This document shows, one piece after another, positions 26,625 to 36,992 of a stretch of DNA of 64,000 bases (positions within the stretch are counted from its first letter, which is position 1; each line of letters opens with the position of its first letter). Source of the stretch: Cyclobacteriaceae bacterium (lineage in GTDB: Bacteria > Bacteroidota > Bacteroidia > Cytophagales > Cyclobacteriaceae); the NCBI GenBank assembly GCA_026129485.1, contig JAHCHY010000004.1, positions 174,354 to 238,353 on the forward strand, in the 5' to 3' direction. The translations under genes and the position numbers were made by a program. The notes beneath the pieces were generated by a model. That model was given only the letters and a program-made list of their open reading frames with translations, was not told where the DNA came from and made no database searches.

Positions 26625-27599
26625 ATGGAAGGCTTAGCATTTATTTTTATTGTCTTTATCTGCATTGTAGGGTTTTTCATGTTCCTCTACTTTGTGCCGG
26701 TAGGGTTGTGGATTACCGCCATCTTTGCCGGGGTTAAAGTAACCATTGGCTCCCTTATCGGGATGCGGATTCGTAAAGTGCCACCCGGGGTAATTGTAAA
26801 CTCATTGATTACCGCGAACAAGGCCGGGTTAAAAGTTACTACCAACGAGTTGGAAACCCACTACCTGGCAGGAGGTAATGTGCCGAACGTAATCCGCGCG
26901 TTGATCTCAGCCGAAAAAGCGAACATCAATCTGGATTTCAAGCAAGCTACTGCTATTGACCTTGCCGGCCGCGATGTGTTTGAAGCCGTGCAGATTTCGG
27001 TAAACCCGAAAGTAATCACCACACCTAAGGTTGCGGCTGTGGCTGCCGATGGTATTCAATTGATTGCCATAGCGCGTGTAACGGTACGTGCCAGCATTCA
27101 GCAATTAGTGGGTGGTGCCGGTGAAGACACCATCCTGGCCCGCGTGGGGGAAGGCATCGTAACCTCAATCGGTTCGGCACAATCGCACAAAGAAGTATTG
27201 GCCAATCCCGATAAAATTTCGAAGTTAGTGCTTTCGCGCGGACTGGATGCCGGTACTGCGTTTGAAATTCTTTCCATTGATATTGCTGATGTAGATGTAG
27301 GCGCCAACATTGGCGCTAAGCTGCAAACCGACCAGGCTGCTGCCGATTTGAAAGTAGCAGAAGCGCGTGCGGAAGAAAGAAGAGCTATGGCTGTGGCCTT
27401 AGAGCAGGAGATGATCGCGAAAGCACAGGAAGCAAAAGCAAACGTAATTCAGGCGGAAGCGGAAATTCCAAAAGCTATTGCGGAAGCCTTCCTGAAGGGT
27501 AATCTGGGTGTGATGGATTATTACAAAATGCAGAACATACAGGCCGATACCGATATGCGTCAGTCTATTTCAGGTTCGGGTAAACCAAAATCTGAATAG
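26625..27599 (+). CDS. floA: flotillin-like protein FloA
   Basis: A 324-residue SPFH-type scaffold of membrane microdomains. An N-terminal hydrophobic hairpin (about residues 1-50) is followed by the SPFH-like domain, a coiled-coil region rich in Ala, Glu and Lys ([19 protein letters not shown], about 245-285) and a short C-terminal tail. It belongs with the upstream NfeD gene (4-base gap). A strong terminator follows at 27618. Confidence 0.93.
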   Translation: MEGLAFIFIVFICIVGFFMFLYFVPVGLWITAIFAGVKVTIGSLIGMRIRKVPPGVIVNSLITANKAGLKVTTNELETHYLAGGNVPNVIRALISAEKANINLDFKQATAIDLAGRDVFEAVQISVNPKVITTPKVAAVAADGIQLIAIARVTVRASIQQLVGGAGEDTILARVGEGIVTSIGSAQSHKEVLANPDKISKLVLSRGLDAGTAFEILSIDIADVDVGANIGAKLQTDQAAADLKVAEARAEERRAMAVALEQEMIAKAQEAKANVIQAEAEIPKAIAEAFLKGNLGVMDYYKMQNIQADTDMRQSISGSGKPKSE

Positions 27600-27617
27600 C
27601 TGAGATAAATCGTAATG

Positions 27618-27655
27618 AACAGGCTACCCTGAAACCAGGATAGCCTGTTTTTTTT
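27618..27655 (+). terminator. rho-independent terminator after floA
   Basis: ACAGGCTACCCTG (27619-27631) pairs with CAGGATAGCCTGT (27636-27648) with one mismatch around a 4-base loop, followed by eight T residues. It ends the NfeD-floA transcript and sits just before the convergent hydrolase gene. Confidence 0.9.
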
Positions 27656-27693
27656 GGATTTATGGGTTTGTGTACCAGGCCGAGTATCTTGAC

Positions 27694-30045
27694 TCACTGT
27701 TTTACAATGCGGCACCCAAATACACGGCCTGCTGTTTTGCCGGGATGCGCCTGAACCCGCACCACTACTTTCGATTTTCCTTTTATCAATGCTGGTTCAA
27801 TCGGATATTCTACATCATAAAACCTACCGGTAGTTCCGCCTGTAAGTTCTTGTGTAGCGATGGTGGTTTCGTCAATCAGCAGGTCGAATGCCCGGTTTTT
27901 ATCATCACCAAGGTAAGAGCACAATAAATTGTTAGGTACGGATGGATCAACCTTCACATCGAACTCAAAATAACCACCCGACCGAACTTCGCGACCCATC
28001 CGGCCCAATGCATCGCTTACATACGATCTTTCGGTTGCTTTTAAATTGTGATCGCGCTCCGGCTGCATTTCGCCAATGCGTACCAGGTCAATGGTCCGGT
28101 TTTCAATTTCCTGTATGCGCTTTTTCTCGGCTTCATATTCTGCCTGGCGGTTGGCCCAATCGGAAGGGGTAAAGAAATCCCAGTACACATTATAGTACTG
28201 ATCGTAAGTTTTATAAAACGGGATAAGCTTAACATCGGCAGGCTTTGCTGCATGATTAGTTTCAAACACGAGAGGCTCAGCACCGGGCTTCACCCAGTTT
28301 TTTACCTGCCTGTCATCGGTAAGAAAAACAGTAGTGCCGTAAACCGGGTCGGGCATGGTGGTGCCCAACTGTCCGGCCAATACTACAGGGCCGTATAATA
28401 ATGCAATGCGGTCAGGATTATCGGGCATACTTTCTGAATAAACTGACATGGAAAAAGTAATTTGTACCTGGTCGCCTTTCTTCCATTTACGATTTACCGA
28501 AACAAAACCGGAATCATCTTTTTGAGGCTTGAAGGCTTTTCCATTCACAGTAATGTTTATTTCATCTGACCATCTGGGCTGACGAATCTTTAATACAAAG
28601 GCTGTTGGTTTTGCAGCCTGAACGGAAAAGTTTACAACGTTACTTTCGGGGAAAGCAGTTGTTTGTTGAACAGTAATACCTTTGCTTTTCCAGCTCAGCA
28701 CAGAAGGAATAAACAGGTTTACCAACAAGCTTCCGTCTTTGCCTTCATAATAAATCCCCTCTGCATATTTGGAATGATTTTCTATGCCGCTGCCCACGCA
28801 ACAGGTAAAGGTGTTGAAAGGATCGCTGAATGATTTTTTAGTGCCCATGCGTAAAGGCACAAAGTAGCACATCATACCGGTCTGCGGGTTTTGAGAAGCA
28901 AGGATGTGGTTATACAAAGCGCGTTCGTAATAATCGCCTATTGAAGATGTCGGTGTCCACGAAAACAGGTAACGGGTTAGCTTCAGCATGTTATAGGTGT
29001 TGCATGTTTCGCAGGTGTTGTCGCTCAGGCGGTCGTTCAGCTTATTCGGTGGGCCGCAATACTCGTAGTTGCTGTTGCCGCCAATTACATAGGTGTGATG
29101 GCTGATCATCGTTTCCCAGAAAAAAGAAGCAATAGTTTTATCGCTTGCTGCTGAGGTAACGGAATGCCTGCGCGCACACCCGATTGCTTTGGGCACATTG
29201 GTGTTGGAGTGCTTGCCCGGCATAGGATCAATTTTCTTAGCCAGCTCACCCAGCACAAAATGATCGTGGAATTTATAGGACAGGTCAAGGTATTTTTTGT
29301 TTGCGGTCAACTCATACAGGTGAACCAGTATGTCATTCATTCCACCATACTCGCACCTGCGCATTTGCTCCAATTGCTCATCGTTAAGATTTTTCAGAAT
29401 GTCATCTGCCCAATCGGCCATGCCGGTTGCAAGCGTTAAGGCTTTGGTGTTATCGCAAAACAGGTAAGCATCGGTTAAGCCAGCCATTACTTTATGCACG
29501 GTGTACCAGGGCGCCCAGCCTCCGTTCATATCAAAACCGGATGTTTTGATAATGCCGTGCTGTAGTTTCCAGAAGATAGAGTCCTCGTTCGGAATGGCAC
29601 CTACATAGCCCGACTTGCGGGCAGCCTGGCAAAGGGCCAACTCGTCAATCACATAATCTGCTTTTTCCCTGAATTGTACGTTGCCGGTGGAGGCATACAT
29701 CATGGCGCAGGCCGACAGATAATGACCTAATGTGTGCCCTGAAAGTCCTTCGCTCTCCCAGCCGCCATATACTTCAGCTTTAGGTGTAAGGCCCGCATTG
29801 GTGTAGAAGCGATGTAATAAACGATCGGGCTCAAGCGTAAGCAGATAGGCAGCGTCTTTATCCATTGCATTTTTAAAAGGGCTGCCATCTGACAGCTTTA
29901 CATCGCGCAGGTTAAAGGCATAAGCCTGCACATCTGCCGAAGGCTGAACTTTTATTTTGATATTATTTTTTTCAGGCAGGTAGGATTGTGTCATCCCCAG
30001 CCCAGGCATTAAAATGAGCAGGACAAGCAACCATAATTTTTTCAT
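27694..30045 (-). CDS. GH127/GH146-like (DUF1680) beta-L-arabinofuranosidase family protein, 783 aa
   Basis: An exported glycoside hydrolase with a signal peptide (ending GMTQ), an (alpha/alpha)6-type catalytic domain with GHTLGHYLSA and HKVMAGLTDA, then C-terminal beta domains. The family nucleophile and zinc ligands are cysteines near a Glu: here ExC in TCETCNTYN and a CC pair in TCCVGSGIEN, so the active site looks complete. The long form with CCVGSG resembles GH146 more than classical GH127. Likely cuts beta-L-arabinofuranosyl linkages of plant glycans. It forms a tandem with the 654-residue relative 39 bases upstream. No SusC/SusD genes are present. Confidence 0.85.
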   Translation of the reverse strand: MKKLWLLVLLILMPGLGMTQSYLPEKNNIKIKVQPSADVQAYAFNLRDVKLSDGSPFKNAMDKDAAYLLTLEPDRLLHRFYTNAGLTPKAEVYGGWESEGLSGHTLGHYLSACAMMYASTGNVQFREKADYVIDELALCQAARKSGYVGAIPNEDSIFWKLQHGIIKTSGFDMNGGWAPWYTVHKVMAGLTDAYLFCDNTKALTLATGMADWADDILKNLNDEQLEQMRRCEYGGMNDILVHLYELTANKKYLDLSYKFHDHFVLGELAKKIDPMPGKHSNTNVPKAIGCARRHSVTSAASDKTIASFFWETMISHHTYVIGGNSNYEYCGPPNKLNDRLSDNTCETCNTYNMLKLTRYLFSWTPTSSIGDYYERALYNHILASQNPQTGMMCYFVPLRMGTKKSFSDPFNTFTCCVGSGIENHSKYAEGIYYEGKDGSLLVNLFIPSVLSWKSKGITVQQTTAFPESNVVNFSVQAAKPTAFVLKIRQPRWSDEINITVNGKAFKPQKDDSGFVSVNRKWKKGDQVQITFSMSVYSESMPDNPDRIALLYGPVVLAGQLGTTMPDPVYGTTVFLTDDRQVKNWVKPGAEPLVFETNHAAKPADVKLIPFYKTYDQYYNVYWDFFTPSDWANRQAEYEAEKKRIQEIENRTIDLVRIGEMQPERDHNLKATERSYVSDALGRMGREVRSGGYFEFDVKVDPSVPNNLLCSYLGDDKNRAFDLLIDETTIATQELTGGTTGRFYDVEYPIEPALIKGKSKVVVRVQAHPGKTAGRVFGCRIVKQ

Positions 30046-30084
30046 AATAACAGAAGTTTATGTGCGCTGTTCAGGCCAGTGAAT

Positions 30085-32049
30085 TTATTGATAATTAATT
30101 TTAATGTCTTTTACTTTTAATGGCAGCCATACCTGCATGGGATTTTGGCCGCGGTTACACCAGGCATAATAGGGAATTGCCGTTATGGTTTTTTCTTCTG
30201 TCTTGACAGACTGACCATTCTCAGCTATCTGAATGGTATTGGCCTGAAACTGAATCGTGGTAACTCCGCCCAAAAGATCTTTCTGAAAAGAAGCTTTAAA
30301 GGATGGATTATCAGGTATGAAAAAATTCCAGGCCTGCCCGTTGTTGTCAGCGCCTTCCACGCAATAAACAAGCGGCCCGCGCTGTAAGGCTACACGTTCA
30401 GTATTTTGTTTTATTTCGGGGCGAGCTTTTATTTTCCGAACCTCCATCGGTAAGGTCAACTCTACCACATCACCTTTTTTCCATTCACGATTTAATACGG
30501 CATAGCCTTGTTGCATGGTATAGACGGCCGGCCTGCCATTTACCGAGATACTAAATGTTGGTGTTACCGGATCATCAAAAGCATAAAGTCCACCCGGCAC
30601 CACTTCGTTTTGTGCCCAACCCGGAATGCGCAGGTGTGCAGCAAATTTCACTTTCGATTTTGGCGAGAACGTCAACTTTACATTCCCATCCCACGGATAG
30701 TTAGTTTCCAGCGTAATGGGCACTTCGGTTTTACCGAACTTCAGTGTAGTAGCATTTCCGATAAAGAGATTAACGTACAGGTCTGTTCCTGATGCGCCAT
30801 AGATGTAATCGCCCACGGAGGCTACCAGCCGGGCAATGTTGGCCGGGCAGCAGGCAGTACCAAACCATTCTCTCCTGTAATGCTGACCTTTGGAGGCAAG
30901 CGGGTTTCCGTAAAAGAAACGGTCGCCACTGATCGACAAGCCATCGCGTGCACCGTTGTATAAGCTTCGCTCCAACACATCAATAAACTTGCTGTCGCCA
31001 GTTAATAAATTCATGCGTTGGTTCCAGAACACCATGCCTACCGAGGCGCATGTTTCACAATAGGCTTGCTCGTTGGGCAAGTCATAATCAATGCTAAAGC
31101 CTTCATTGCTTCCGGATGAGCCGATACCCCCGGTAATATACATGTTGCGGTGCACCACGTCTTCCCAAACGGTATTCATCGCTTTCATGTAACCTTCATC
31201 GCCTGTTAAAGCGGCAACATCGGCTGCACCGGTGTACATATACATGGCTCGCACGGCATGCCCGGTTATTTCTTTTTGCTCACGCACAGGAACCACATCC
31301 TGCGCATAGGCCGTATCGCGCCAGTCAGTCCAGGTGTAGCCTTTAGCATATTTATGTCCGCGTTCTTCCAGCAACCAGTGTGAAAGCAGCAGGTATTTTT
31401 TGTTATGGGTAACGTGATACAATTTTATTAAAGCCAGCTCCAGCTCCTGGTGGCCGGTTACCCAATGTTTTTTACCCGGGCCGAACAGCGAATCAAAATG
31501 ATCGGCAAACCGGATGGCTACATCCAGCAGCTTGCGTTTACCGGTTGCATTATAATACGCTACCGCTGCTTCAATCAAGTGGCCTCCGTTGTAATCTTCA
31601 TGCATGCTCATATCGCTCCAGCGCTGATCAAGCTTCCCCAGCGCATACCAGGTGCCGATATACCCGTCTTCTAATTGCGCAGCAGCTATTTTATCAATCC
31701 ATTCATCAGCCTTTTTTTCCAGTTCGGGGTTAGGGCGGTTTTTTAATGAATACGCAATAGCTTCCAAAGCTTTATACACATCCGAATCATCGTAAAAAAT
31801 ACCCTCGTGCTTTTCGTTTTTGTTACGGGCTACTTTTTCAAAGTTTTTTATGCGCGGGGTTTTTACTTCTGTCTGGTAAATGCACGCCTGCAAGGTGGTG
31901 GTGGCTACCACATCCAATGCGGGTTTCCAGAATGAGTCAGTAATGGTAATCTGTGAAAAATTTACAGGCTCAAACTTTCGTGAGGGAGTTTGGCCGGAAA
32001 GCTGGCAGATAACCGAAAGCAACAGGATGGGAAGCAACCCTTTTTTCAT
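30085..32049 (-). CDS. GH127-like beta-L-arabinofuranosidase family protein, 654 aa
   Basis: An exported hydrolase with a signal peptide (about 1-20) and the DUF1680 catalytic domain. Its motifs are closer to classical GH127: the Glu/Cys pair in YCETCASVGM and the CC pair in GTACCPANIARL. HxGHLIEA-like blocks (YNGGHLIEAAVAYY) and TGHAVRAMYMYTG are also typical. It should act on terminal beta-L-arabinofuranose in the periplasm or beyond. It is first in a two-gene operon with the 783-residue relative. The two proteins share motifs but are not recent duplicates; different linkages are a reasonable guess. Confidence 0.87.
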   Translation of the reverse strand: MKKGLLPILLLSVICQLSGQTPSRKFEPVNFSQITITDSFWKPALDVVATTTLQACIYQTEVKTPRIKNFEKVARNKNEKHEGIFYDDSDVYKALEAIAYSLKNRPNPELEKKADEWIDKIAAAQLEDGYIGTWYALGKLDQRWSDMSMHEDYNGGHLIEAAVAYYNATGKRKLLDVAIRFADHFDSLFGPGKKHWVTGHQELELALIKLYHVTHNKKYLLLSHWLLEERGHKYAKGYTWTDWRDTAYAQDVVPVREQKEITGHAVRAMYMYTGAADVAALTGDEGYMKAMNTVWEDVVHRNMYITGGIGSSGSNEGFSIDYDLPNEQAYCETCASVGMVFWNQRMNLLTGDSKFIDVLERSLYNGARDGLSISGDRFFYGNPLASKGQHYRREWFGTACCPANIARLVASVGDYIYGASGTDLYVNLFIGNATTLKFGKTEVPITLETNYPWDGNVKLTFSPKSKVKFAAHLRIPGWAQNEVVPGGLYAFDDPVTPTFSISVNGRPAVYTMQQGYAVLNREWKKGDVVELTLPMEVRKIKARPEIKQNTERVALQRGPLVYCVEGADNNGQAWNFFIPDNPSFKASFQKDLLGGVTTIQFQANTIQIAENGQSVKTEEKTITAIPYYAWCNRGQNPMQVWLPLKVKDIKINYQ

Positions 32050-32124
32050 AGGAAGGTGTGTTTAAGTGTGAGGTAATCTACAACAATTATACATAGCGAA
32101 GCACAGGAAAACGGGCGGGCGGCC

Positions 32125-32161
32125 AAAACAAAAAGCGCTGACAATTTTAAACTGCCAGCGC
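32125..32161 (-). terminator. rho-independent terminator after carB
   Basis: On the minus strand GCGCTGGCA pairs with TGTCAGCGC (one mismatch) around an AT loop, followed by TTTTTGTTTT. It lies 28 bases past the carB stop at 32189 and separates carB from the two GH127-type genes. Confidence 0.8.
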
Positions 32162-32188
32162 CTGCGAATACAGAAAAATAACTCTGCC

Positions 32189-35002
32189 TTACCGGCTCAG
32201 ATACAAATTGCGCTCGCTGTAAATTTTCATGAAGTAATCGTCCATCAGGTCATCGATGAAGTAAATCGCTTCCCCGGTGGATTTCATTTCCGGGCCAAGC
32301 TCTTTGTTTACATCGGGGAATTTATTGAAGGAGAACACCGGCACCTTAATGGCATAGCCGTGCTTCTTCGGGCTAAAGCTGAAATCTTTTACTTTGTTAA
32401 CACCTAACATTACTTTGGTGGCATAGTTTACATAGGGCTCATCATACGCCTTGCAAATGAATGGCACCGTACGCGATGCACGCGGGTTGGCCTCAATGAT
32501 ATATACTTTGTCATTCTTTACCGCAAACTGAATGTTGATCAGGCCAACGGTTTTTAAAGCAACCGCAATGCGTTTGGTATAGTTTTCAATTTGCTTGATT
32601 ACAAAATCACCCAGGTTATAAGGTGGCAGCACCGCATACGAGTCGCCACTGTGAATACCGGCCGGCTCAATGTGCTGCATAATGCCGATGATATACACAT
32701 CTTCACCATCGCAGATCGCATCGGCTTCTGCTTCAATAGCGCCATCTAAGAAATGATCGAGCAGCACCTTGTTTTCAGGCAAGTGTTTCCAGATGTCCAC
32801 AATGTGGTTCTCCAATTCTTTTTCATTGATCACGATTTTCATGCTTTGCCCGCCTAATACATACGAAGGGCGAACCAGCAACGGGAAGCCAATAGTTTTG
32901 GAAACCTCCAACGCCTCATCGGCATCCACGGCTACACCAAACTCCGGGTAAGGAATGCCCAGCTCTTTCAGCAGGGAAGAAAAGCTTCCTCGATCCTCAG
33001 CCAGGTCAAGCGCCTCGAACGAAGTGCCCATGATTTTAATGCCGTACTTGTGAAGCTTCTCGGCAAGCTTCAGGGCGGTTTGTCCTCCAAGCTGCACAAT
33101 TACACCTTCGGGCTTTTCGTGCTGGATAATATCCCAAAGATGTTCCCAGAATACCGGCTCAAAGTATAGCTTATCTGCAATATCAAAATCGGTAGAAACG
33201 GTTTCAGGATTACAGTTAATCATGATGGCTTCATAGCCCGCTTCTTTCGCAGCCAGAATTCCGTGCACGCATGAATAATCAAATTCAATACCCTGCCCGA
33301 TGCGGTTAGGGCCGGAACCCAGCACAATAACTTTTTTCTTACCCGATACTACCGATTCGTTTTCCTTATCGAAAGTAGAATAGTAGTAAGGCGTTTTCGC
33401 TTCAAACTCGGCTGCGCAGGTATCTACCAATTTGTACACGCGATTGATACCCATTTCCCTGCGCTTCAAATGCACTTCGCTTTCCAAGCAATCCAGCAAA
33501 TGCGCAATCTGCCTGTCGGCATAACCTTTCTCTTTGGCTTTGCGCATCAGATCGGCCGGAATGGTATCGAGCTTATAGTTTTCAATTTCTTTTTCCAGCT
33601 CAATCAGTTCCCAGATCTGTTCGAGGAACCACTTGTCAATTTTGGTCAGGTTCTGAATGGTCTTCATCGAGATGCCGAGCTTCATGGCATCGTAAATATG
33701 AAACAGCCGGTTCCAGCTTGGATGTTGCAGGCTATACAGCAGGTCTTCCTGCCTGGTAAGCTCTTTACCATCGGCACCCAAACCATTTCTCCTGATCTCT
33801 AAGCTCTGACAGGCTTTTTGCAAGGCTTCCTGGAAATTTCTCCCAATACCCATTACTTCACCTACCGATTTCATCTGCAAGCCGAGCTTGCGATCGGCAC
33901 CCTGAAACTTATCGAAATTCCAGCGCGGGATTTTTACGATCACATAATCCAATGCCGGTTCAAAATAGGCTGTGGTAGATCCTGTAATGGCGTTCGATAA
34001 TTCATCGAGGTTGTAACCGATGGCCAGCTTGGCTGCGATTTTTGCAATCGGGTAACCGGTAGCTTTTGATGCCAGCGCGGATGAACGCGATACACGCGGG
34101 TTAATTTCAATACCGATAATGTCATCGTTATCCGGGTTAACGGAAAACTGCACATTGCAGCCACCGGCAAACTTCCCGATGCCATTCATCATTTTAATGG
34201 CAAGGTTGCGCATGTTCTGATACACCGTATCAGGCAACGTCATGGCCGGGGCCACGGTAATGGAATCCCCGGTGTGTATGCCCATCGGGTCGAAGTTTTC
34301 GATCGAGCAAATGATAATCACATTACCGAGGCTGTCGCGAAGCAATTCCAACTCATATTCTTTCCAGCCCATGATGCTTTGCTCCACCAGCACTTCGTGA
34401 ATGGGCGAGGCATGTAAACCGCGGTTTAGTGCAGCATCAAAGTCTTCCGGTTTCTCTACAAAACCGCCACCTGTTCCGCCCAGTGTAAAGGAAGGCCGGA
34501 TAACCAACGGGAAGCCAATTTCCTGTGCAATTTCTTTTCCCTGAAGAAAAGATGTAGCGGTTGAGCCCTTGCAAACGCCTACACCCAGTTCCAGCATTTT
34601 CAGGCGAAACTTTTCGCGGTCTTCAGTAGTTTCAATGGCCCCAATATCAACACCTATAATTTTTACACCATAGTGTTCCCAGATGCCGGCTTTGTCGCAT
34701 TCAATACAAAGATTCAGTGCCGTTTGGCCGCCCATCGTGGGCAGCACAGCATCTACGTGGTGCTTTTCTAATATTTCGCGGATGGATTTTTTCTCCAGCG
34801 GCTTCAGGTACACATGATCGGCCGTAACCTTATCGGTCATAATGGTGGCCGGGTTGGAGTTGATCAGAATTACTTCGATGCCTTCTTCCCGTAAGGAGCG
34901 GGCGGCCTGCGACCCCGAATAATCAAATTCACATGCTTGTCCGATGATAATTGGCCCGCTGCCGATGATGAGCACGGAGCGGATACTGCGATCTCTGGGC
35001 AT
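32189..35002 (-). CDS. carB: carbamoyl-phosphate synthase large subunit, form lacking the C-terminal allosteric domain
   Basis: A 937-residue enzyme that makes carbamoyl phosphate from bicarbonate, ammonia and two ATP for pyrimidines and arginine. Two homologous ATP-grasp halves are visible: LIIGSGPIIIGQACEFDYSG at the start and VLGSGPNRIGQGIEFDYS near residue 555, with RPSFTLGGTGGG and RPSYVLGGQSM phosphate-binding loops. The protein ends right after the second synthetase half (KIYSERNLYLSR). It has no MGS-like domain, unlike the roughly 1070-residue E. coli enzyme, so UMP/ornithine control through that domain is not expected. The short form is usual in Bacteroidetes to my knowledge. carA is not in the window. 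Start ATG at 35002. Confidence 0.95.
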   Translation of the reverse strand: MPRDRSIRSVLIIGSGPIIIGQACEFDYSGSQAARSLREEGIEVILINSNPATIMTDKVTADHVYLKPLEKKSIREILEKHHVDAVLPTMGGQTALNLCIECDKAGIWEHYGVKIIGVDIGAIETTEDREKFRLKMLELGVGVCKGSTATSFLQGKEIAQEIGFPLVIRPSFTLGGTGGGFVEKPEDFDAALNRGLHASPIHEVLVEQSIMGWKEYELELLRDSLGNVIIICSIENFDPMGIHTGDSITVAPAMTLPDTVYQNMRNLAIKMMNGIGKFAGGCNVQFSVNPDNDDIIGIEINPRVSRSSALASKATGYPIAKIAAKLAIGYNLDELSNAITGSTTAYFEPALDYVIVKIPRWNFDKFQGADRKLGLQMKSVGEVMGIGRNFQEALQKACQSLEIRRNGLGADGKELTRQEDLLYSLQHPSWNRLFHIYDAMKLGISMKTIQNLTKIDKWFLEQIWELIELEKEIENYKLDTIPADLMRKAKEKGYADRQIAHLLDCLESEVHLKRREMGINRVYKLVDTCAAEFEAKTPYYYSTFDKENESVVSGKKKVIVLGSGPNRIGQGIEFDYSCVHGILAAKEAGYEAIMINCNPETVSTDFDIADKLYFEPVFWEHLWDIIQHEKPEGVIVQLGGQTALKLAEKLHKYGIKIMGTSFEALDLAEDRGSFSSLLKELGIPYPEFGVAVDADEALEVSKTIGFPLLVRPSYVLGGQSMKIVINEKELENHIVDIWKHLPENKVLLDHFLDGAIEAEADAICDGEDVYIIGIMQHIEPAGIHSGDSYAVLPPYNLGDFVIKQIENYTKRIAVALKTVGLINIQFAVKNDKVYIIEANPRASRTVPFICKAYDEPYVNYATKVMLGVNKVKDFSFSPKKHGYAIKVPVFSFNKFPDVNKELGPEMKSTGEAIYFIDDLMDDYFMKIYSERNLYLSR

Positions 35003-35031
35003 TTCGTAGTGGTTGTGTTTGGATAAATCGC

Positions 35032-35073
35032 GCCTGCCTGCTCCGCCCGATGGCGGATTCGGAAAAGGCAGGC
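35032..35073 (-). repeat. nested hairpin in the carB leader
   Basis: GCCTGCC (35032-35038) pairs with GGCAGGC (35067-35073), and inside it TCCGCC (35042-35047) pairs with GGCGGA (35052-35057). It lies 30 bases before the carB start on the minus strand. The GCCTGCC core recalls the CCTGCCGGCAGG palindrome in the permease gene at 40421. It may be a dispersed repeat or a leader structure affecting carB. Confidence 0.6.
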
Positions 35074-35087
35074 AAAAATAAGGACTA

Positions 35088-35191
35088 TTTCATCTGTTAA
35101 CAATTTTTGTTTAAGGTTCCGATAGCTATCGGGAGAATGGCCCGGACTCTCATACCGTTAGGTGTTGAGCATCTTATATGGAGCCATTTCA
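35088..35191 (-). repeat. dispersed repeat of about 104 bp, copy A (upstream of carB)
   Basis: Read on the minus strand, this matches 57647-57750 over its whole length with few mismatches and several 1-3 base indels. Shared blocks include AACGGTATGA, GGCCATTCTCCCGATAGCTA and TTAACAGATGAAA. It contains the palindrome CCGATAGCTATCGG (35119-35132). Indels break any common reading frame, so it is probably not coding. Both copies lie in sense orientation upstream of a gene: carB here and rfbA at the other site. Confidence 0.85.
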
Positions 35192-35280
35192 GGTAAATAG
35201 TTACCGCTATTCTACATTTATTCAAGAGGTAATCCAAGCCTGAAAAAATTTTGCAAAATTTAAAATTCAATTATTTGCGT

Positions 35281-36972
35281 ATGAATCTTAACCTGAAAGC
35301 ACGGGCCGAAAATACATTTGATGCAATCGTGGTAGGCTCCGGTATAAGCGGAGGCTGGGCTGCCAAAGAGCTTTGCGAACGAGGATTGAACGTGTTGCTG
35401 CTGGAACGCGGTAAAAATGTGGAGCATCCCGATTATCCCACTACTTCGCTCGATCCGTGGCAGCTTGAAAACCGGGGCAGGCTTACGCAAGCCGATCGCG
35501 ACAAATGCCCGATCCAAACGCGCCACTTTTCCTATTCAGGAGAGAACAAACATTTTTACATTAACGATCTCGAAAATCCATATACCGAAACCAAGCGGTT
35601 CGACTGGATTCGGGGTGATATAGTAGGCGGCCGCTCGGTTTTGTGGGGCCGCCATTGCTATCGCTGGAGCGACCTCGATTTTGAAGCCAATGCCAAAGAT
35701 GGTATGGGAGTCGATTGGCCTGTTCGCTATAAAGATATTGCCCCGTGGTATGATTATGTGGAACAGTTTATCGGAGTGTGCGGCCAGGCCGAAGGAATTC
35801 CGCATCTGCCGGATGGCAAATTTCAACCGCCTATGGAGATGAATTGCGTGGAGGAAGACTTTAAGAATAAAGTGGAGGAAAAATTTGGCCGTAAGATGAC
35901 CATCGGCCGAATTGCAAACTTAACAGCACCGGTTAAAGGCCGAGGGGTGTGCCAGTACCGTAATCTGTGTCACAGGGGTTGTCCGTATGGCGCGTACTTC
36001 AGCACCAATGCCAGCACATTGCCTGCGGCTTTTGCTACGGGCAACCTTACGCTCAGGCCGCATTCATTAACTAACCGCGTGTTGTATGATGAGCAAAAAC
36101 AAAAGGCCATAGGGGTTGAGATTATTGATACCGAAACCAATGAGGTGATTGAATACTATTCGCGAATAGTATTTTTAAATGCGGCCACGCTGGGCACGGC
36201 TTTCATTCTGCTTAATTCAACCTCAAACCGTTTCCCGAACGGGCTGGGCAATGGCAGCGACCATGTGGGGCGTAATATTATGGATCATCATAAAGGTGCT
36301 GGCGCTGATGCCGATGTAGAAGGATTTGAAGATCAATACTACTATGGCCGTAGGCCGAACGGGGTTTACTTTCCACGTTTCCGCAACCTGTCAGAGAAAC
36401 GAACGGATTACATTCGCGGGTTTGGTTACCAGGGTGGAGCAAGCCGTACCGGTTGGGGTCGCGGAACAATGGATACATCGGTTGGTGCCGACCTGAAAGA
36501 GAAATTACAAACACCAGGCGGATGGCGCATTGGCTTTGGCGGCTTTGGCGAGTGTTTGCCGTATGCCGAAAACCGGGTTACGCTCAATACCGATGTAAAG
36601 GACAAATGGGGCCGCAACACGTTAACCACCGATGTGGAGTTTAAAGACAACGAACGCGCCATGCAAAAAGACATGGCCGAAGCCATGGCCGAAATGCTGG
36701 AAGCGGCAGGATACAGGAATGTACGCTCATACGCCAACATTTCGTTTCCCGGTAATGCCAACCACGAAATGGGCGGGGCGCGTATGGGACGCAGCGCAAA
36801 AACTTCTGTGCTGAATGGCTATAACCAGATGCACGAAGTAAAGAATGTATTTATTACCGATGGTTCGTTTATGACATCCGCTTCATGTGTAAACCCATCG
36901 CTTACCTACATGGCCATGACGGCACGTGCGTGTGTGTATGCGGTGGAGGAGATGAAGAAAAGAAATATTTAG
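35281..36972 (+). CDS. GMC family FAD-dependent oxidoreductase
   Basis: A 563-residue flavoenzyme. The FAD-binding GSGISGGWAAKELCERG is near the N terminus, GGRSVLWGRHCYRW is a GMC signature region, and a Cys-rich block (RGVCQYRNLCHRGCPYG) is typical of the gluconate-dehydrogenase-like branch. The active-site His is in NANHEMGGARMG near the C terminus. It should oxidise a sugar or sugar alcohol; the substrate is unknown. The ATG at 35281 was chosen over a TTG at 35251. The small gluconate 2-dehydrogenase subunit 3 partner, often adjacent in Bacteroidetes, is absent here. No signal peptide is evident, so it is probably cytoplasmic. Confidence 0.88.
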   Translation: MNLNLKARAENTFDAIVVGSGISGGWAAKELCERGLNVLLLERGKNVEHPDYPTTSLDPWQLENRGRLTQADRDKCPIQTRHFSYSGENKHFYINDLENPYTETKRFDWIRGDIVGGRSVLWGRHCYRWSDLDFEANAKDGMGVDWPVRYKDIAPWYDYVEQFIGVCGQAEGIPHLPDGKFQPPMEMNCVEEDFKNKVEEKFGRKMTIGRIANLTAPVKGRGVCQYRNLCHRGCPYGAYFSTNASTLPAAFATGNLTLRPHSLTNRVLYDEQKQKAIGVEIIDTETNEVIEYYSRIVFLNAATLGTAFILLNSTSNRFPNGLGNGSDHVGRNIMDHHKGAGADADVEGFEDQYYYGRRPNGVYFPRFRNLSEKRTDYIRGFGYQGGASRTGWGRGTMDTSVGADLKEKLQTPGGWRIGFGGFGECLPYAENRVTLNTDVKDKWGRNTLTTDVEFKDNERAMQKDMAEAMAEMLEAAGYRNVRSYANISFPGNANHEMGGARMGRSAKTSVLNGYNQMHEVKNVFITDGSFMTSASCVNPSLTYMAMTARACVYAVEEMKKRNI

Positions 36973-36992
36973 AATCTCAAAATCGGCTAAAA

